64,000 nt of DNA from Candidatus Accumulibacter proximus. GTDB taxonomy: Bacteria > Pseudomonadota > Gammaproteobacteria > Burkholderiales > Rhodocyclaceae. The notes below the pieces were generated by a model that saw only the letters and a program-made list of their open reading frames with translations, was not told where the DNA came from and ran no database searches. Positions 26,492 through 36,407 of this stretch are shown here, piece by piece (position 1 is the stretch's first letter; each line of letters opens with the position of its first letter). The stretch is from positions 1 through 64,000 of the forward strand of contig JADJMH010000014.1 of the NCBI GenBank assembly GCA_016709675.1. Reading direction: 5' to 3'. Both the position numbers and the translations under genes were made by a program.

Positions 26492-28843
26492 TCACTCCGG
26501 ATACGCCTCGAGCGTCACGTTGGTCATTGGTCCGACGGGCGAGCCGCGCCGCGCTCGCAAGGCGAGATGCCGAGCCTCGGAAGCCAGCGTCTTGACCCGG
26601 TTCCGGGCGGTCCCCTTGATCATCACCCGCGATCCCTGCATCGCGATCACCGCCCGCAGCGACTCCGCGTCGCGCAGACCAATGATCTGAACGCCCTTGC
26701 CACTCGCCAGGCGCTTCATCTGTTCGAGCGGAAAAATCAGCAGTCGACCATCTTCCGATAATGCGGCCAGATGATCCTTGCCGGCAAGCCTCACCGGCGG
26801 CAGGATACCGGCGCCCGCTTCGACGGTCAGGAAGGCCTTGCCGGCCTTCTGGCGCGAGAGCAGATCGCCGAGCGTGCAGATGAAGCCGTAGCCCGAGGTC
26901 TTGGCGACCAGCAGTTCGTCCTCTGGCAAACCGGTCAACACATGCGCGATTTTTCCGCCACCCAGCTCGACGAACGACGATAGCGGTGCTCCCATGCCGC
27001 GACCGTCCGGCAGACTGGCGATCGACACGGTGAACGCACGTCCCTCGGTCGAGATGATCACCAGCGAGTCGACCGACCGGCATTCCTGCGCCGAACCGGC
27101 GCGGTCACCATCCTTGAAAACAACCCCCGACAGGTCCAGGCCATGCCCCTGCCTGACCCGCGCCCAGCCCTTCTCGGAAATGATCACGGTGACCGGCTCG
27201 TCAGCAACGGCAGCCACCTCGGAGCGCGAAGCGGTTGCCGCCGGCTGGATGATGGTCCGCCGGGCATCGCCATGCTTTTCCGCATCGGCCCTGATCTCCC
27301 GAATTACCTGCCGACGTAGCAGCGTGTCGCTGCCAAGCAACTTGAGCAACCCTTCGCGCTCGCCGCGCAGCTTGGCAAGTTCCTGCTCGATGCGGATTCC
27401 CTCGAGCCTGGCCAGCTGGCGCAGGCGAATCTCCAGGATATCTTCGGCCTGCCGATCCGAGAGCGTGAAACGTGCGATCAGCGCCGCTTTCGGCTCGTCG
27501 GACTCGCGGATGATCCGGATCACCTCGTCGATGTTGAGGAAGACGATGTGCCGGCCTTCGAGAATGTGGATGCGGTCGTCAGCCTTGTGCAGGCGGAACT
27601 CGGTGCGCCGATGCACGGTCCGGATGCGGAAGGTGCACCACTCGCCGATCAGGTCGGCCAGGGATTTCTGGCACGGCCGGCCATCGATGCCGACCGCGAC
27701 CAGGTTGATCGGCGCCGAGGTTTCGAGACTGGTATGCGCAAGCAGCAGGGCCACGAACTCCTGCCGGTCGATGCGCGAACTGCTCGGCTCGAAGACCAGA
27801 CGCACATCGTCATCCTTGCCCGACTCGTCACGCGCCCGATCGAGCTGCGAGGCCATCAACGCCTTCAGCTGCGCGACCGACTGCTCGATCGCCTTCTTGC
27901 CCGGCTTGGGCTGTGGATTGAGCAGCACGCCGATCTCGGCGAGCACCTTGGCCGACGAAACACCCGGCGGCAACTCCTTGAACACGACTTGCCACACCCC
28001 GCGCGCCATCTCCTCGATCTCGTAGCGGGCGCGCACGCGCAGGCTGCCGCGACCGCTGCTGTAGGCCGCAGCGATGTCGCCCGACGATGAAATGATCTGC
28101 CCGCCGCCGGGGTAATCCGGCCCGGGAATGTGCGCCATCAGCTCACTGACCCCGGCTGCCGGCTGCTCGATCTTGTGGATCGCTGCCGCCGCCACCTCGC
28201 GCAGGTTGTGCGCCGGCATTTCAGTGGCCATGCCGACGGCAATTCCCGAAGCACCGTTGAGCAACAGGAACGGCAGGCGCGCCGGCAGGAAAGCCGGCTC
28301 ATCGAAGGAACCGTCGTAATTCGGCTGAAAGTCGACCGTGCCTTCGCCGAGCTCGCCGAGCAGCAGCTCGGCGATTGGTGTCAGGCGCGCCTCGGTGTAA
28401 CGCATCGCCGCGGCGTTGTCGCCATCGCGCGAGCCGAAATTGCCCTGGCCATCGACCAGCGGGTAACGCAACATGAAGGGCTGCGCGACCCGCACCATCG
28501 CATCGTAGGCCGAAGTGTCGCCATGCGGGTGATACTTGCCGATCACGTCACCAACGACTCGGGCCGACTTGACCGGCTTGGCCGTTGCTGACAGCCCCAG
28601 TTCGCGCATCGCGAAAAGAACGCGACGCTGCACCGGCTTCAGGCCGTCCTTGACGTCCGGCAGCGCGCGGCCCTTGACCACCGCAATGGCGTATTCAAGG
28701 TAGTCGCGTGCCGCCGAGTCGTGCAGCAGGATGCTGTCGTCGTCTTCCCCCGGGAGCTGCGTCGCTGCGGCCGGCGGTGCCGGCGGCACCTGCTTGTTGG
28801 CCGGCAGGTCGGCAAACAGGTCTGGCGTTGAATCGTTCCTCAC
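26492..28843 (-). CDS. parC: DNA topoisomerase IV subunit A
   Basis: 783 aa. The catalytic tyrosine is Y149 in AAAMRYTEARL; HPHGDTSAYDAMVRVAQPFM is the quinolone-resistance-determining loop. The C-terminal beta-pinwheel (for example VIISTEGRAFTVSIASLPDG and GYGFICTLGDLLSRQKAGK) is of the ParC, not GyrA, type. Together with the adjacent parE it forms topoisomerase IV, which decatenates daughter chromosomes. Confidence 0.96.
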   Translation of the reverse strand: MRNDSTPDLFADLPANKQVPPAPPAAATQLPGEDDDSILLHDSAARDYLEYAIAVVKGRALPDVKDGLKPVQRRVLFAMRELGLSATAKPVKSARVVGDVIGKYHPHGDTSAYDAMVRVAQPFMLRYPLVDGQGNFGSRDGDNAAAMRYTEARLTPIAELLLGELGEGTVDFQPNYDGSFDEPAFLPARLPFLLLNGASGIAVGMATEMPAHNLREVAAAAIHKIEQPAAGVSELMAHIPGPDYPGGGQIISSSGDIAAAYSSGRGSLRVRARYEIEEMARGVWQVVFKELPPGVSSAKVLAEIGVLLNPQPKPGKKAIEQSVAQLKALMASQLDRARDESGKDDDVRLVFEPSSSRIDRQEFVALLLAHTSLETSAPINLVAVGIDGRPCQKSLADLIGEWCTFRIRTVHRRTEFRLHKADDRIHILEGRHIVFLNIDEVIRIIRESDEPKAALIARFTLSDRQAEDILEIRLRQLARLEGIRIEQELAKLRGEREGLLKLLGSDTLLRRQVIREIRADAEKHGDARRTIIQPAATASRSEVAAVADEPVTVIISEKGWARVRQGHGLDLSGVVFKDGDRAGSAQECRSVDSLVIISTEGRAFTVSIASLPDGRGMGAPLSSFVELGGGKIAHVLTGLPEDELLVAKTSGYGFICTLGDLLSRQKAGKAFLTVEAGAGILPPVRLAGKDHLAALSEDGRLLIFPLEQMKRLASGKGVQIIGLRDAESLRAVIAMQGSRVMIKGTARNRVKTLASEARHLALRARRGSPVGPMTNVTLEAYPE

Positions 28844-28856
28844 CTTCGGTTCACCC

Positions 28857-30806
28857 TCAGATTTCTGCGCCGATCAGGGCGCCGTTTTCTTCCATCCATG
28901 CCCGCCGACCGGCGGATTCGCTCTTGCCCATCAACATGTTCATCACCGGCTTGGCCGTCTCGGCGCCAGGCATCCGGATGCGCATCAGGCGGCGCGTGTC
29001 GGGTGACATCGTCGTCTCCCAGAGCTGTTCCGGATTCATCTCGCCCAGCCCCTTGAAACGCGAGATCGAAACCGCCTCCGGCTTGATCCCTTCGAGGCGC
29101 AGGCGATCGATCGACGCCTCGAGTTCGGCGCTGTCGAGGGCATAAATCTTGCGCGGCGGACGCGTCTTGCCCAGGCCGGGCACATCGAGACGATACAGTG
29201 GCGGCTGTGCAAAGTAGAGATGGCCACTGGCGATCAGCTTCGGGAAATGGCGATAGAAGAGCGTACACAACAGAACGCGGATATGCGAGCCATCGACATC
29301 GGCGTCGGTCATGATTACCACCTTGCCGTAGCGCAGATTGGCCAGCACCGAATCAGGCGCGTTCACCTGGTGCGGATCGATGCCCAGCGCCACCGCAATG
29401 TCGTGCACCTCGCGGTTGGCGAACAGGCTGCCCGCTTCGACCTCCCAGGTATTCAGCACCTTGCCGCGCAGCGGCAGGATCGCCTGCAGATCCTTGTCGC
29501 GTCCGGATTTCGCCGAACCGCCGGCCGAGTCACCCTCGACGAGAAAGATCTCGTTGCGACTCACGTCCTCGCTCTGGCAATCGGACAGCTTGCCGGGCAA
29601 GATCGCCACCCCCGATTGCTTGCGCTTCTCGACCTTCTGCCCGGCCCGCGTGCGCGCCTGCGCTGCCCGAATGGCCAGCTCAGTGATCCGCTTCGCCGCC
29701 TCGGGATGTTCATTGAGCCACAATTCAAGGCTGTCGCGCACCATGCGCGCCACCAACGCCACCGCATCGCGCGAGTTCAACCGCTCCTTGGTCTGCCCCT
29801 GAAACGATGGATCGAGCATCCGCACCGCGAGCACGAAGCTGGCGCGTGCAAAGACGTCCTCAGCCGCCAGCTTGATCCCCTTCGGCAACAACGCGTGGTG
29901 CTCGGCGAAGCTGCGTATGGCGTCGAGCATCGCCTGCCGCAAGCCAACCTCGTGCGTGCCGCCGGCCGTCGTCGGGATCAGGTTGACGTAGGATTCGCGC
30001 GCCACCCCGCCCTCGGCCGTCCAGCAGATCGCCCAGGCGGCCCCCGAGCCGACGGGAAAGTTCTCGTCTCCCCTGCCGGCGTATTTCTCGCTGCTGAACA
30101 CCGGCGCCACCGCCTCGCCGTCGAGCTGCTCGACCAGATACTGCTGCATGCCCTCGGCAAAACACCACTCGTTGCTTGCGCCATCCTCGACGCTCAGTGC
30201 AACCTGCAGCCCGGGCAGCAACAGTGCCTTGCTGCGCAACAGTCGTTCGAGCTGCGGCAGGGGAACGTTCGGCGAGTCGAAGAAAGCCGGGTCCGGCCAC
30301 GCCCGTACCCGCGTACCGCTCGCTCTCTTCGGGGCATCGCCGACCCGCCGCAGCGGCTCGACGACCTCGCCACCGGCGAAAGCCATCTGATGCCGCGCCC
30401 CGTCGCGGACGACCTCGACCTCCAGCCGGGTCGACAGGGCATTGGTCACCGAAACGCCAACGCCGTGCAGTCCGCCCGAGAAGCGGTAGGCCGAAGCCTG
30501 GTCATCCTTGTTGAACTTGCCGCCGGCGTGCAGCCGGGTAAACACCACTTCGACCGTCGGCACCTTTTCCAGCGGATGCATTTCCACCGGGATACCTCGG
30601 CCATCGTCCTGGACGGTGACCGAATGATCGCGATGGAGAATGACGGCGATGCGCTTGCAATAGCCGCCCAGCGCCTCATCGGCAGCGTTGTCGATCGCTT
30701 CCTGGATGATGTGCAACGGGCTGTCGGTCCGCGTGTACATCCCGGGACGATGGCGCACCGGATCCAGCCCCTTGAGGACAGCGATCGATTCCGCGGTGTA
30801 GCTCAT
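28857..30806 (-). CDS. parE: DNA topoisomerase IV subunit B
   Basis: About 649 aa from the ATG at 30806 (MSYTAESIAVLKGLDPVRH), which has GGAG 5 nt upstream. GHKL ATPase motifs: QEAIDNAADEALGGY, VQDDGRGIPVEMH, FSGGLHGVGVSVTNAL. TOPRIM motifs: EIFLVEGDSAGGSAKSGRD and VIMTDADVDGSHIRVLL. It precedes parC by 13 bp on the same strand. Confidence 0.96.
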   Translation of the reverse strand: MSYTAESIAVLKGLDPVRHRPGMYTRTDSPLHIIQEAIDNAADEALGGYCKRIAVILHRDHSVTVQDDGRGIPVEMHPLEKVPTVEVVFTRLHAGGKFNKDDQASAYRFSGGLHGVGVSVTNALSTRLEVEVVRDGARHQMAFAGGEVVEPLRRVGDAPKRASGTRVRAWPDPAFFDSPNVPLPQLERLLRSKALLLPGLQVALSVEDGASNEWCFAEGMQQYLVEQLDGEAVAPVFSSEKYAGRGDENFPVGSGAAWAICWTAEGGVARESYVNLIPTTAGGTHEVGLRQAMLDAIRSFAEHHALLPKGIKLAAEDVFARASFVLAVRMLDPSFQGQTKERLNSRDAVALVARMVRDSLELWLNEHPEAAKRITELAIRAAQARTRAGQKVEKRKQSGVAILPGKLSDCQSEDVSRNEIFLVEGDSAGGSAKSGRDKDLQAILPLRGKVLNTWEVEAGSLFANREVHDIAVALGIDPHQVNAPDSVLANLRYGKVVIMTDADVDGSHIRVLLCTLFYRHFPKLIASGHLYFAQPPLYRLDVPGLGKTRPPRKIYALDSAELEASIDRLRLEGIKPEAVSISRFKGLGEMNPEQLWETTMSPDTRRLMRIRMPGAETAKPVMNMLMGKSESAGRRAWMEENGALIGAEI

Positions 30807-31259
30807 GACTCCAATATCTCCAGCAGGCAGCGTCGGCAGATTGCACACCAGCGGCCATGAACAGTTACTTGTCGTGGAAGCCTGCCGCGATGCAGGCTGA
30901 TCGGCGACAGCCGGCTGCCCGCCGGAACCTCACCAGGCGAGTCAAAACCAGGCAACGCCAGAGGGAGGCCGGGCGCCAGGGGCTTCGAGGGGCGGAGTGT
31001 ACTACCGAATACGAAACGAATACGACCGAGCCTTTTACGATGCAGACCTGAGAAGCGAGTCACCGGCGGGTGTCTCGTCAGTCATCCCATCCGGCTGGCG
31101 CTGCTGGCACCGGACATCGCAGAGAAAATGCTGGCAAACAGGCAACCAGCGGACCTGACGTCGACAGACTTGATGGTACGGTTTCCGATGCCGTAGTCGG
31201 GCAGCGGGTGAGGCCTGGCATCGGTGGTGGTCGGCTGCAAACCCCGCAGTCCTGATTTA
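30807..31259. other. Intergenic, parE upstream region; no gene seen
   Basis: 453 bp between parE and the diguanylate cyclase. It should hold the parE promoter, but no convincing hexamers, tRNA, repeat or open frame with a family signature was found. Confidence 0.5.
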
Positions 31260-32324
31260 TCAGCCTCGAGAAACCACCCGATTTCGCCCTTCTTCCTTGG
31301 CCACATACAACCGTCGATCTGCTACCCGCACCAACTCCTCGGCACTGATTTCCCCCACCCCCGCCAGTTGGCTCGCCGCGACCAGACCGACGGAGATGGT
31401 GACCGGGACCCGCTCCCGATTGAAGAAAAAATCGGTGTTGGCCACTGCCAGCCGCAAGCGCTCGGCAAATTGGAGGCCGTTCTGCAAGCCGCCGATGGAG
31501 AATCCGTAAAACTCCTCGCCGCCATAGCGACCGATCTCGTCCTCATGCCGCTTGGTGGCGCGCATCACCTCCGCGAAGCCGACCAAGACCTGGTCCCCGG
31601 CCTGATGGCCATGGGTGTCGTTCACCGCCTTGAAATGATCCAGGTCCAACAACAGAAAGACAAAATCGTTGATGTGGCCGCGGTGGAGATTACCGATATT
31701 CATCTCGAGAATCCGCTGGAGGATGGTCCGTTTGGGCAACTTTGTCAGTTCGTCGAAATAGCCGATTTTTTCCAACAGATCCTTCTGCTCCATCTCCTTG
31801 GTGACCTCGGTCAGGCAGCCTATCGAGAGACAGATCTGGTCCTCGACAAAGACCTCGATGTTGGCCTGGTCCTTCAGCCAGATCGTCTTCCCCCCCGGCA
31901 AGGCCAGTTGATAGACGAACTCCACCACCCCAGCCTTCTTCACCTCCTCGCGCAATCCGGCCTGATCGCCCCGCAACTCAACCCGGGTGACGATCTCCTC
32001 CTCCACCTTGCTCTCCCGCTCGCCATACCGGTAAAGACGCCGATCGACGACACTCTGCCGAAAGACCTCGTCGACTTCCCCCCGATCACAGCCGAGAAGG
32101 GCGAGAAGCCGCGCTCCGACATATTCATACCAGATGATCTTCTCGCGCTCGCGCCAGGCGGCGATATAGGGGATGATCGGCGAGGAGATCTTCTCCAGGG
32201 CCGCCATGGCGGCGACACACTCCGTCAGCCGCTGGCACAGCCGCGGCGAAAACCTGCCCGCGAGAATCTTGCCACCCGGCCCGGCCAAATCGCTCGCCAT
32301 TGTCCGTGCCTCGCCCTTGCTCAT
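31260..32324 (-). CDS. Diguanylate cyclase (GGDEF) with PAS-like sensory N-terminus
   Basis: 354 aa. The N-terminal half (about 20-185) is helical then PAS-like (QLALPGGKTIWLKDQANIEV). The GGDEF domain starts at YFDELTKLPKRTILQRIL. The active site is RYGGEEFYG, and the product-inhibition I-site RxxD (RHED) lies at the right distance ahead of it, so the enzyme is predicted active and feedback-controlled in making c-di-GMP. No EAL domain. Stands alone. Confidence 0.9.
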   Translation of the reverse strand: MSKGEARTMASDLAGPGGKILAGRFSPRLCQRLTECVAAMAALEKISSPIIPYIAAWREREKIIWYEYVGARLLALLGCDRGEVDEVFRQSVVDRRLYRYGERESKVEEEIVTRVELRGDQAGLREEVKKAGVVEFVYQLALPGGKTIWLKDQANIEVFVEDQICLSIGCLTEVTKEMEQKDLLEKIGYFDELTKLPKRTILQRILEMNIGNLHRGHINDFVFLLLDLDHFKAVNDTHGHQAGDQVLVGFAEVMRATKRHEDEIGRYGGEEFYGFSIGGLQNGLQFAERLRLAVANTDFFFNRERVPVTISVGLVAASQLAGVGEISAEELVRVADRRLYVAKEEGRNRVVSRG

Positions 32325-32554
32325 GGTTACCTCCTCACGTTTACTTGCCGGCTCGGGCTACCGCGGCGGCGCCGGCCTGCAAGAGTATAGGGCGCACATT
32401 GGATTAGCTGCGGGCATTTATCAGGTGCCAGTGGCCGAAAAGCATGAACGACTGCTCTCATGTGCGATGCGGCAGTTGGCGCTCGGCCCCGGCAGTTGCT
32501 CGTCTGACTGGCTGCTCCATAGCATGAGCGGTCAGTGCGTTTTCGTGGGCTATC

Positions 32555-32894
32555 GAACTCTTCGATGACTTGTTCGGAGAGTCCCTTGTCGATGACCGCC
32601 CTGGATAGGGAAAGGCCACCCACGCACAAGGCCATCAAGGTGATCGCATCATCAAACTGCTGATCAGATGGTGCTGCTTGCAGCTCCTTGGATCCAATGC
32701 AGATGCCATGTAGCGACTTGAGCAACTCTTCTTCGTATGCGCCGCATCGTAAGGAAAACGAAACCCGGCCTCGTCTCGCTCGATCAGCCCTGCGGCCAGC
32801 AATGAATGCACGCCTGTATTTACACTGCCCACGTCGCACAGCACACATCGTGCAATTTCCCGCAAGGCGAGCGGCCCTGCACCAGTCACGACCT
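32555..32894 (-). pseudogene. Remnant of a transcriptional regulator (winged-helix fragment plus TetR-like C-terminus)
   Basis: Two frames follow each other on the minus strand. LALREIARCVLCDVGSVNTG and VHSLLAAGLIERDEAGFRFP look like a winged helix. After a shift near 32745, DAITLMALCVGGLSLSRAVI and DKGLSEQVIEEF resemble the ligand-binding end of a TetR regulator. No complete gene can be reconstructed, and the two pieces may have different origins. Confidence 0.4.
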
Positions 32895-32897
32895 TGA

Positions 32898-33215
32898 GGA
32901 TGTCACAAATGCTTGCGTCGACGGCAATGTGTGGTGAGGCAATTCACCAAGTCGGTGGCAAAGCCGGTGGACCCAGCGAGTCTGCAGCTCGTCCTTGCAA
33001 TTGAACACCAGGCTCGGTGCGCGTGCCCAGGGGCTGGCTGTTGCAGCCGACGGCAGGACGGGCTGAGCCTGTGACAGCAGCAAGGACGATGCCGCTTCGC
33101 AACCAATCGGCGGTATGGTCCTGGTCTACCGCGACCTCCATCAGAACCGGAGCTTCGGCGGCGAACGCAGCGACCGCCGGTGCGAACCAGGTAGCGAGGG
33201 ATAGTCGAGCATGAT
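32898..33215 (-). pseudogene. argP: Degraded argP (LysR-family regulator of argO)
   Basis: LSLATWFAPAVAAFAAEAPV, then LMEVAVDQDHTADWLRSG and IVLAAVTGSARPAVGCNSQP, are ArgP effector-domain sequence. This jumps directly, out of frame, to PSLVFNCKDELQTRWVHRL and LPHHTLPSTQAFV. About 25 codons between them, the whole N-terminal helix-turn-helix and the C-terminus are missing. It sits divergently beside argO, the normal position of ArgP. It is clearly inactivated. Confidence 0.85.
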
Positions 33216-33310
33216 GTCGTTTCCCTAAACCCAACTTAGTAAAGACAGTTTGCCTTCGTGCAGGCATGCAGGCAAGCTGGCGATCCATTCGATCAGCAGG
33301 CACTCCACGC

Positions 33311-33934
33311 ATGTTCTTCCCGGTATTTGTTCAGGGACTCGCCCTGGGTCTTGGCCTCATCGTCGCCATCGGCGCGCAGAACGCCTTCGTGCTGCGCCAG
33401 GGTCTGCGCCAGGAGCATGTGGGAAGCGTCGTCGCGTTCTGCGCCATGACTGACGCGGTGTTGATCGCGGCAGGCGTCATGGGCATGGCGCAAGCGCTCG
33501 CCGAAAGCCCTGGCCTTGCACCTGCGCTGGCTCTGGCGGGCGCCACCTTCCTGACTGTCTACGGTGTACAGGCACTTCGCCGTGCGCGCCTTTCGCACCA
33601 ACTGCAGGCAGCACAAGGCGGTGCCCGCCTGAGCCGTGCGGCAGCCGTGGCTCAGGCTGCCGCGTTTTCGCTTCTCAACCCCCATGTCTATCTCGATACG
33701 GTACTCCTGGCGGGAAGCATCGGCGCACAACAACCCGCCGACTTGCGCTGGTGGTTCGTCCTGGGGGCAAGCACGGCCAGCATCCTCTGGTTTGGACTGC
33801 TTGGATTTGGCGCTCGTTGGCTGGCGCCCTGGTTTGCCCGGCAACGTGCCTGGCAGGTGCTTGACGGGCTGACCGGTTTGACCATGTGTACTTTGGCCGC
33901 CCTGCTCCTTCGTCAGGTCATCAATGGTTCTTGA
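33311..33934 (+). CDS. argO: ArgO/LysE-family amino-acid exporter
   Basis: 207 aa from the ATG at 33311 (MFFPVFVQGLALGLGLIVAI), about 6 TM helices. GAQNAFVLRQGLRQEHVG and AFSLLNPHVYLDTVLLAGSI are LysE/ArgO motifs. It would export arginine or lysine. Its usual activator ArgP, normally encoded divergently here, is a pseudogene. Confidence 0.9.
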   Translation: MFFPVFVQGLALGLGLIVAIGAQNAFVLRQGLRQEHVGSVVAFCAMTDAVLIAAGVMGMAQALAESPGLAPALALAGATFLTVYGVQALRRARLSHQLQAAQGGARLSRAAAVAQAAAFSLLNPHVYLDTVLLAGSIGAQQPADLRWWFVLGASTASILWFGLLGFGARWLAPWFARQRAWQVLDGLTGLTMCTLAALLLRQVINGS

Positions 33935-34064
33935 GGAGCAAGTACGGAACCGACCGTTCTGGATCCGCCGCAAGCAAAATGCCAGGTCCGCCGCCAGGCC
34001 AGATCGTGCACAGCGGCAGAGTGTCGTCCGTGCAACCGAGCCGCACCTCCGCCGCTGGCGCATC

Positions 34065-34472
34065 TCAGCCTTTCCCTGGTGGGCAGCGGCGCGTTGTCTG
34101 GAACATGGGGAACAGCGCAAAGGCAACCTGCCCGGCCAGCCCCAACAGATGCGACCCCTCGGAGTAAAGCGCCAGATGCGCCAAGAATGTCCGGTTCGCA
34201 AGCACGATGGAGATCGACAGCTCTGCAATCATCAGCAGCCCAAACGCACAAGCACCCATGAGGAGCGCTGCCGCCGGGTCCAGCGATGCTTGTCGCAGGA
34301 TGCGGCCGCAGATCACCCAGGAAACGCCAAGGATGATCGGCAGCTCGACGAGTACCGCCAAGAGTTCGCCAACGCGAGGCGCCAGCACCAGGGTCCGCAA
34401 CACACCGAGGAGAAAGCCGACGGCGAACACCCCAGCAAAATAGGTACAGCCCGCTTGCAGCGCCTTCGTCAT
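34065..34472 (-). CDS. Small four-helix membrane protein, unknown
   Basis: 135 aa from MTKALQAGCTYFAGVFAVGF. Four hydrophobic helices: FAVGFLLGVLRTLVLA, LLAVLVELPIILGVSWVICG, ALLMGACAFGLLMIAELSIS and LGLAGQVAFALFPMF, with RILRQASLDPAAAL between the second and third. It resembles conserved hypothetical proteobacterial membrane proteins; function unknown. No operon partner is certain. Confidence 0.6.
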   Translation of the reverse strand: MTKALQAGCTYFAGVFAVGFLLGVLRTLVLAPRVGELLAVLVELPIILGVSWVICGRILRQASLDPAAALLMGACAFGLLMIAELSISIVLANRTFLAHLALYSEGSHLLGLAGQVAFALFPMFQTTRRCPPGKG

Positions 34473-34479
34473 GGAGAAC

Positions 34480-34701
34480 TCACGCGGCAATGATCACCTC
34501 CCTGACCGGGCAGCGCGGGGAACGGGGCATCGGTGCGGCATGGCCATAACGAACCATCAGATCGACACGACATTCACCCGCCCCAGGGTCGGAGACCTCG
34601 ATCGTGGTGGCCGACAGGATAAGCTCAAGCACCTGTTCGACCCCGGCGCGATCCTCGATCAGCAGCAACTCACAACCGTCGACCCGTGCCGCCTGCAGCA
34701 A
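34480..34701 (-). CDS. Possible small protein, unrecognised
   Basis: 73-aa frame (MLQAARVDGCELLLIEDRAG ... REVIIAA) ending 8 bp before the start of the small membrane protein. Composition is protein-like but no family is recognised. It may be a truncated remnant, or not a gene. Confidence 0.25.
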   Translation of the reverse strand: MLQAARVDGCELLLIEDRAGVEQVLELILSATTIEVSDPGAGECRVDLMVRYGHAAPMPRSPRCPVREVIIAA

Positions 34702-34837
34702 CAGGATCCGATCCGCCGCGCCAAGGGGTCGGCCACCATAGTCGGAGCGGGTGCACTGCCGGTCGGGAATGGCGTCGAAGAGGGCCCGTCAGACGGGCGA
34801 GCCGGGTCGGCTCGCCGTTTTCGACCAAGGGCCGGGA

Positions 34838-35296
34838 CTACTGCACGCGGATCTCGACTCGGCGACCTTCTTCAGGGCTGCCGCTACCAACGGTGGACTC
34901 TGGCTTGCGGAACTTGACACGGGCCGCCGCCACCCCACCGGCAACCAAGGCGTCACGCACCGACTGTGCGCGTGCGCTGGCGAGTTGGGCATTGTGCTTG
35001 GGGTCGCCAGAAGGATCATGGAAACCGGACAGCAGCACAATCGCTTTCGGATTGACAGCCATGGCTGCCATCGTCCGGGCGACGACACCCATGTCGTCAC
35101 TCTTCAGCGCGGCGTCATCGACCCCGAAATAGACCTTGGCCAGTGCGTCACCAACAGGCATGATCTCAGCCACGGCAACTGGCGGGTATTTCGAAAACCC
35201 GCCGCCATAGAGCACGGCAACGACACAGAGAGCGATACCTCCAACCACCCCGGCAACAACACCCGCTACTTCGTCTTCGTCATCATTTGTAGCCAT
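34838..35296 (-). CDS. OmpA-family C-terminal domain protein with N-terminal membrane anchor
   Basis: 152 aa: an acidic N-terminus, one TM helix (VVAGVVGGIALCVVAVLYGG), then an OmpA-like peptidoglycan-binding fold (AIVLLSGFHDPSGD, NAQLASARAQSVRDALVAGG and GRRVEIRVQ). The usual Asp/Arg peptidoglycan contacts appear in the LASARAQSVRDAL helix. Probably an inner-membrane-anchored periplasmic protein. Confidence 0.78.
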   Translation of the reverse strand: MATNDDEDEVAGVVAGVVGGIALCVVAVLYGGGFSKYPPVAVAEIMPVGDALAKVYFGVDDAALKSDDMGVVARTMAAMAVNPKAIVLLSGFHDPSGDPKHNAQLASARAQSVRDALVAGGVAAARVKFRKPESTVGSGSPEEGRRVEIRVQ

Positions 35297-35319
35297 ACTG
35301 ACCTCGCGGAAAAGACCGA

Positions 35320-35676
35320 TCAGCTCCCCCGACCGGCGTCGGTGTAAATTTTAGTCCGAAGACCAGGAATTTCAATGCCGCTTTCCGAGAGTATCCTGGG
35401 CGTTTCCGCGCCCGGCATCTCGCACAGGGGCGGTCCGGGTTCCGGCAGGAGGCACGACGGCCAGGTCGGTTCGCCCAGATGGCCGAGAATCTCGCGGATT
35501 GCCGCGCCTTTGGTGATGAAGGCGATGGTCCTCATTTCGCCGCCGCACTGGCGACACGCTAGAGGAAACACCTCGTAAATTCTGGCGATCAGCATCACCC
35601 TCTTTATAGATCGATCGACCAGCGGTGGCCGCATCAGCTTCAAGGCCTTGCGCTCGCGCTGCAAGGCGGCCGACAC
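35320..35676 (-). pseudogene. IS91-family transposase C-terminal fragment
   Basis: Residues RVMLIARIYEVFPLACRQCG and GEMRTIAFITKGAAIREILG (then HLGEPTWPS) are the C-terminal segment of IS91-type rolling-circle transposases, with one CxxC pair. The catalytic tyrosine region and the N-terminus are missing, and no element ends are visible. An old insertion remnant beside tRNA-Val. Confidence 0.75.
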
Positions 35677-35839
35677 GGCGATCAGGGTGCACCAGCGCCG
35701 GCTGGATTTCGTGTCCTTCTTCGGCGGTCAGGGGGTATCCATCTGGCAACACCCCGCGGAGGCCGAGTTGTGTTACAAACGGCTCGTAAGCCCGATCGCT
35801 GCCAAAGGTATTTTCCAATTCAGGTATGAGCCTCGAGCC

Positions 35840-35867
35840 TTGACTTGGCGTTGCCGCGCCGTATAAT
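35840..35867 (+). promoter_or_regulatory. Sigma70 promoter of tRNA-Val
   Basis: TTGACT (35840-35845), a 16-bp spacer and TATAAT (35862-35867), followed by a GCC discriminator, 42 bp ahead of the tRNA. Confidence 0.8.
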
Positions 35868-35908
35868 GCCCACTTCCTTGAAGCCGCTTGCATTCTCGGC
35901 TTTGATGA

Positions 35909-35985
35909 AGGCGCGTAGCTCAGCTGGTTAGAGCACCACCTTGACATGGTGGGGGTCGTTGGTTCGAGTCCAATCGCGCCTACCA
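35909..35985 (+). tRNA. tRNA-Val (anticodon GAC)
   Basis: 77 nt with encoded CCA. The acceptor stem AGGCGCG pairs perfectly with CGCGCCT. D-arm GCTCAGCTGGTTAGAGC, anticodon loop TTGACAT (GAC) in the stem CCACC/GGTGG, T-arm GGTTCGAGTCC. Confidence 0.97.
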
Positions 35986-36056
35986 AGCGTATTTCCAATA
36001 GGGTAACAGGGGATGTGCTTGGGGAAAGCAGACGAGTAGTTGCAGAGAACATGATC

Positions 36057-36082
36057 AAACCGCCCGCAGGCGGTTTTTTTTT
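36057..36082 (+). terminator. Intrinsic terminator after tRNA-Val
   Basis: Stem AACCGCC/GGCGGTT with loop CGCA, followed by a run of eight or nine T. Confidence 0.9.
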
Positions 36083-36407
36083 GCTCACCGGATCTGGCCG
36101 GGCAGGCAGCACTTGCCGCCATAGCGAAGCGCATGCTCCGACCGGACAACTTGTCAACTTGACGTCGGGTGACAGCAACAGCGAATTTTCCCGGCATCTG
36201 GTGATGACTTCCGGCTATGCCACCGACGCGCAATGCGATAACATGACTCGACCATGGGAACTGCCTGGAGGGTGATCATGGCAAGCTGGAAGCAGTCGGG
36301 AGGAGAAGGACCAAGCTCAACCACCTTGTCAGGATCTGTAATTGCGAGCCAGCTTAAGTCACTTCCCCATGGTCGGTGTCCCATCAGAAAGAGAAGGAGA
36401 AAGAAAC

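Noticed and set aside
26492..28843. ParC loop HGDTSAYD as a quinolone-resistance change
   Set aside because: Thr and Asp at the two key positions are plausible natural variation in this lineage; no reference sequence to show a mutation.
29220..30860. 546-aa plus-strand open frame
   Set aside because: Antisense to parE, whose GHKL and TOPRIM motifs are unambiguous.
35372..36178. Minus-strand open frame crossing tRNA-Val
   Set aside because: It runs through the tRNA and its terminator; only the IS91 segment in another frame has homology.
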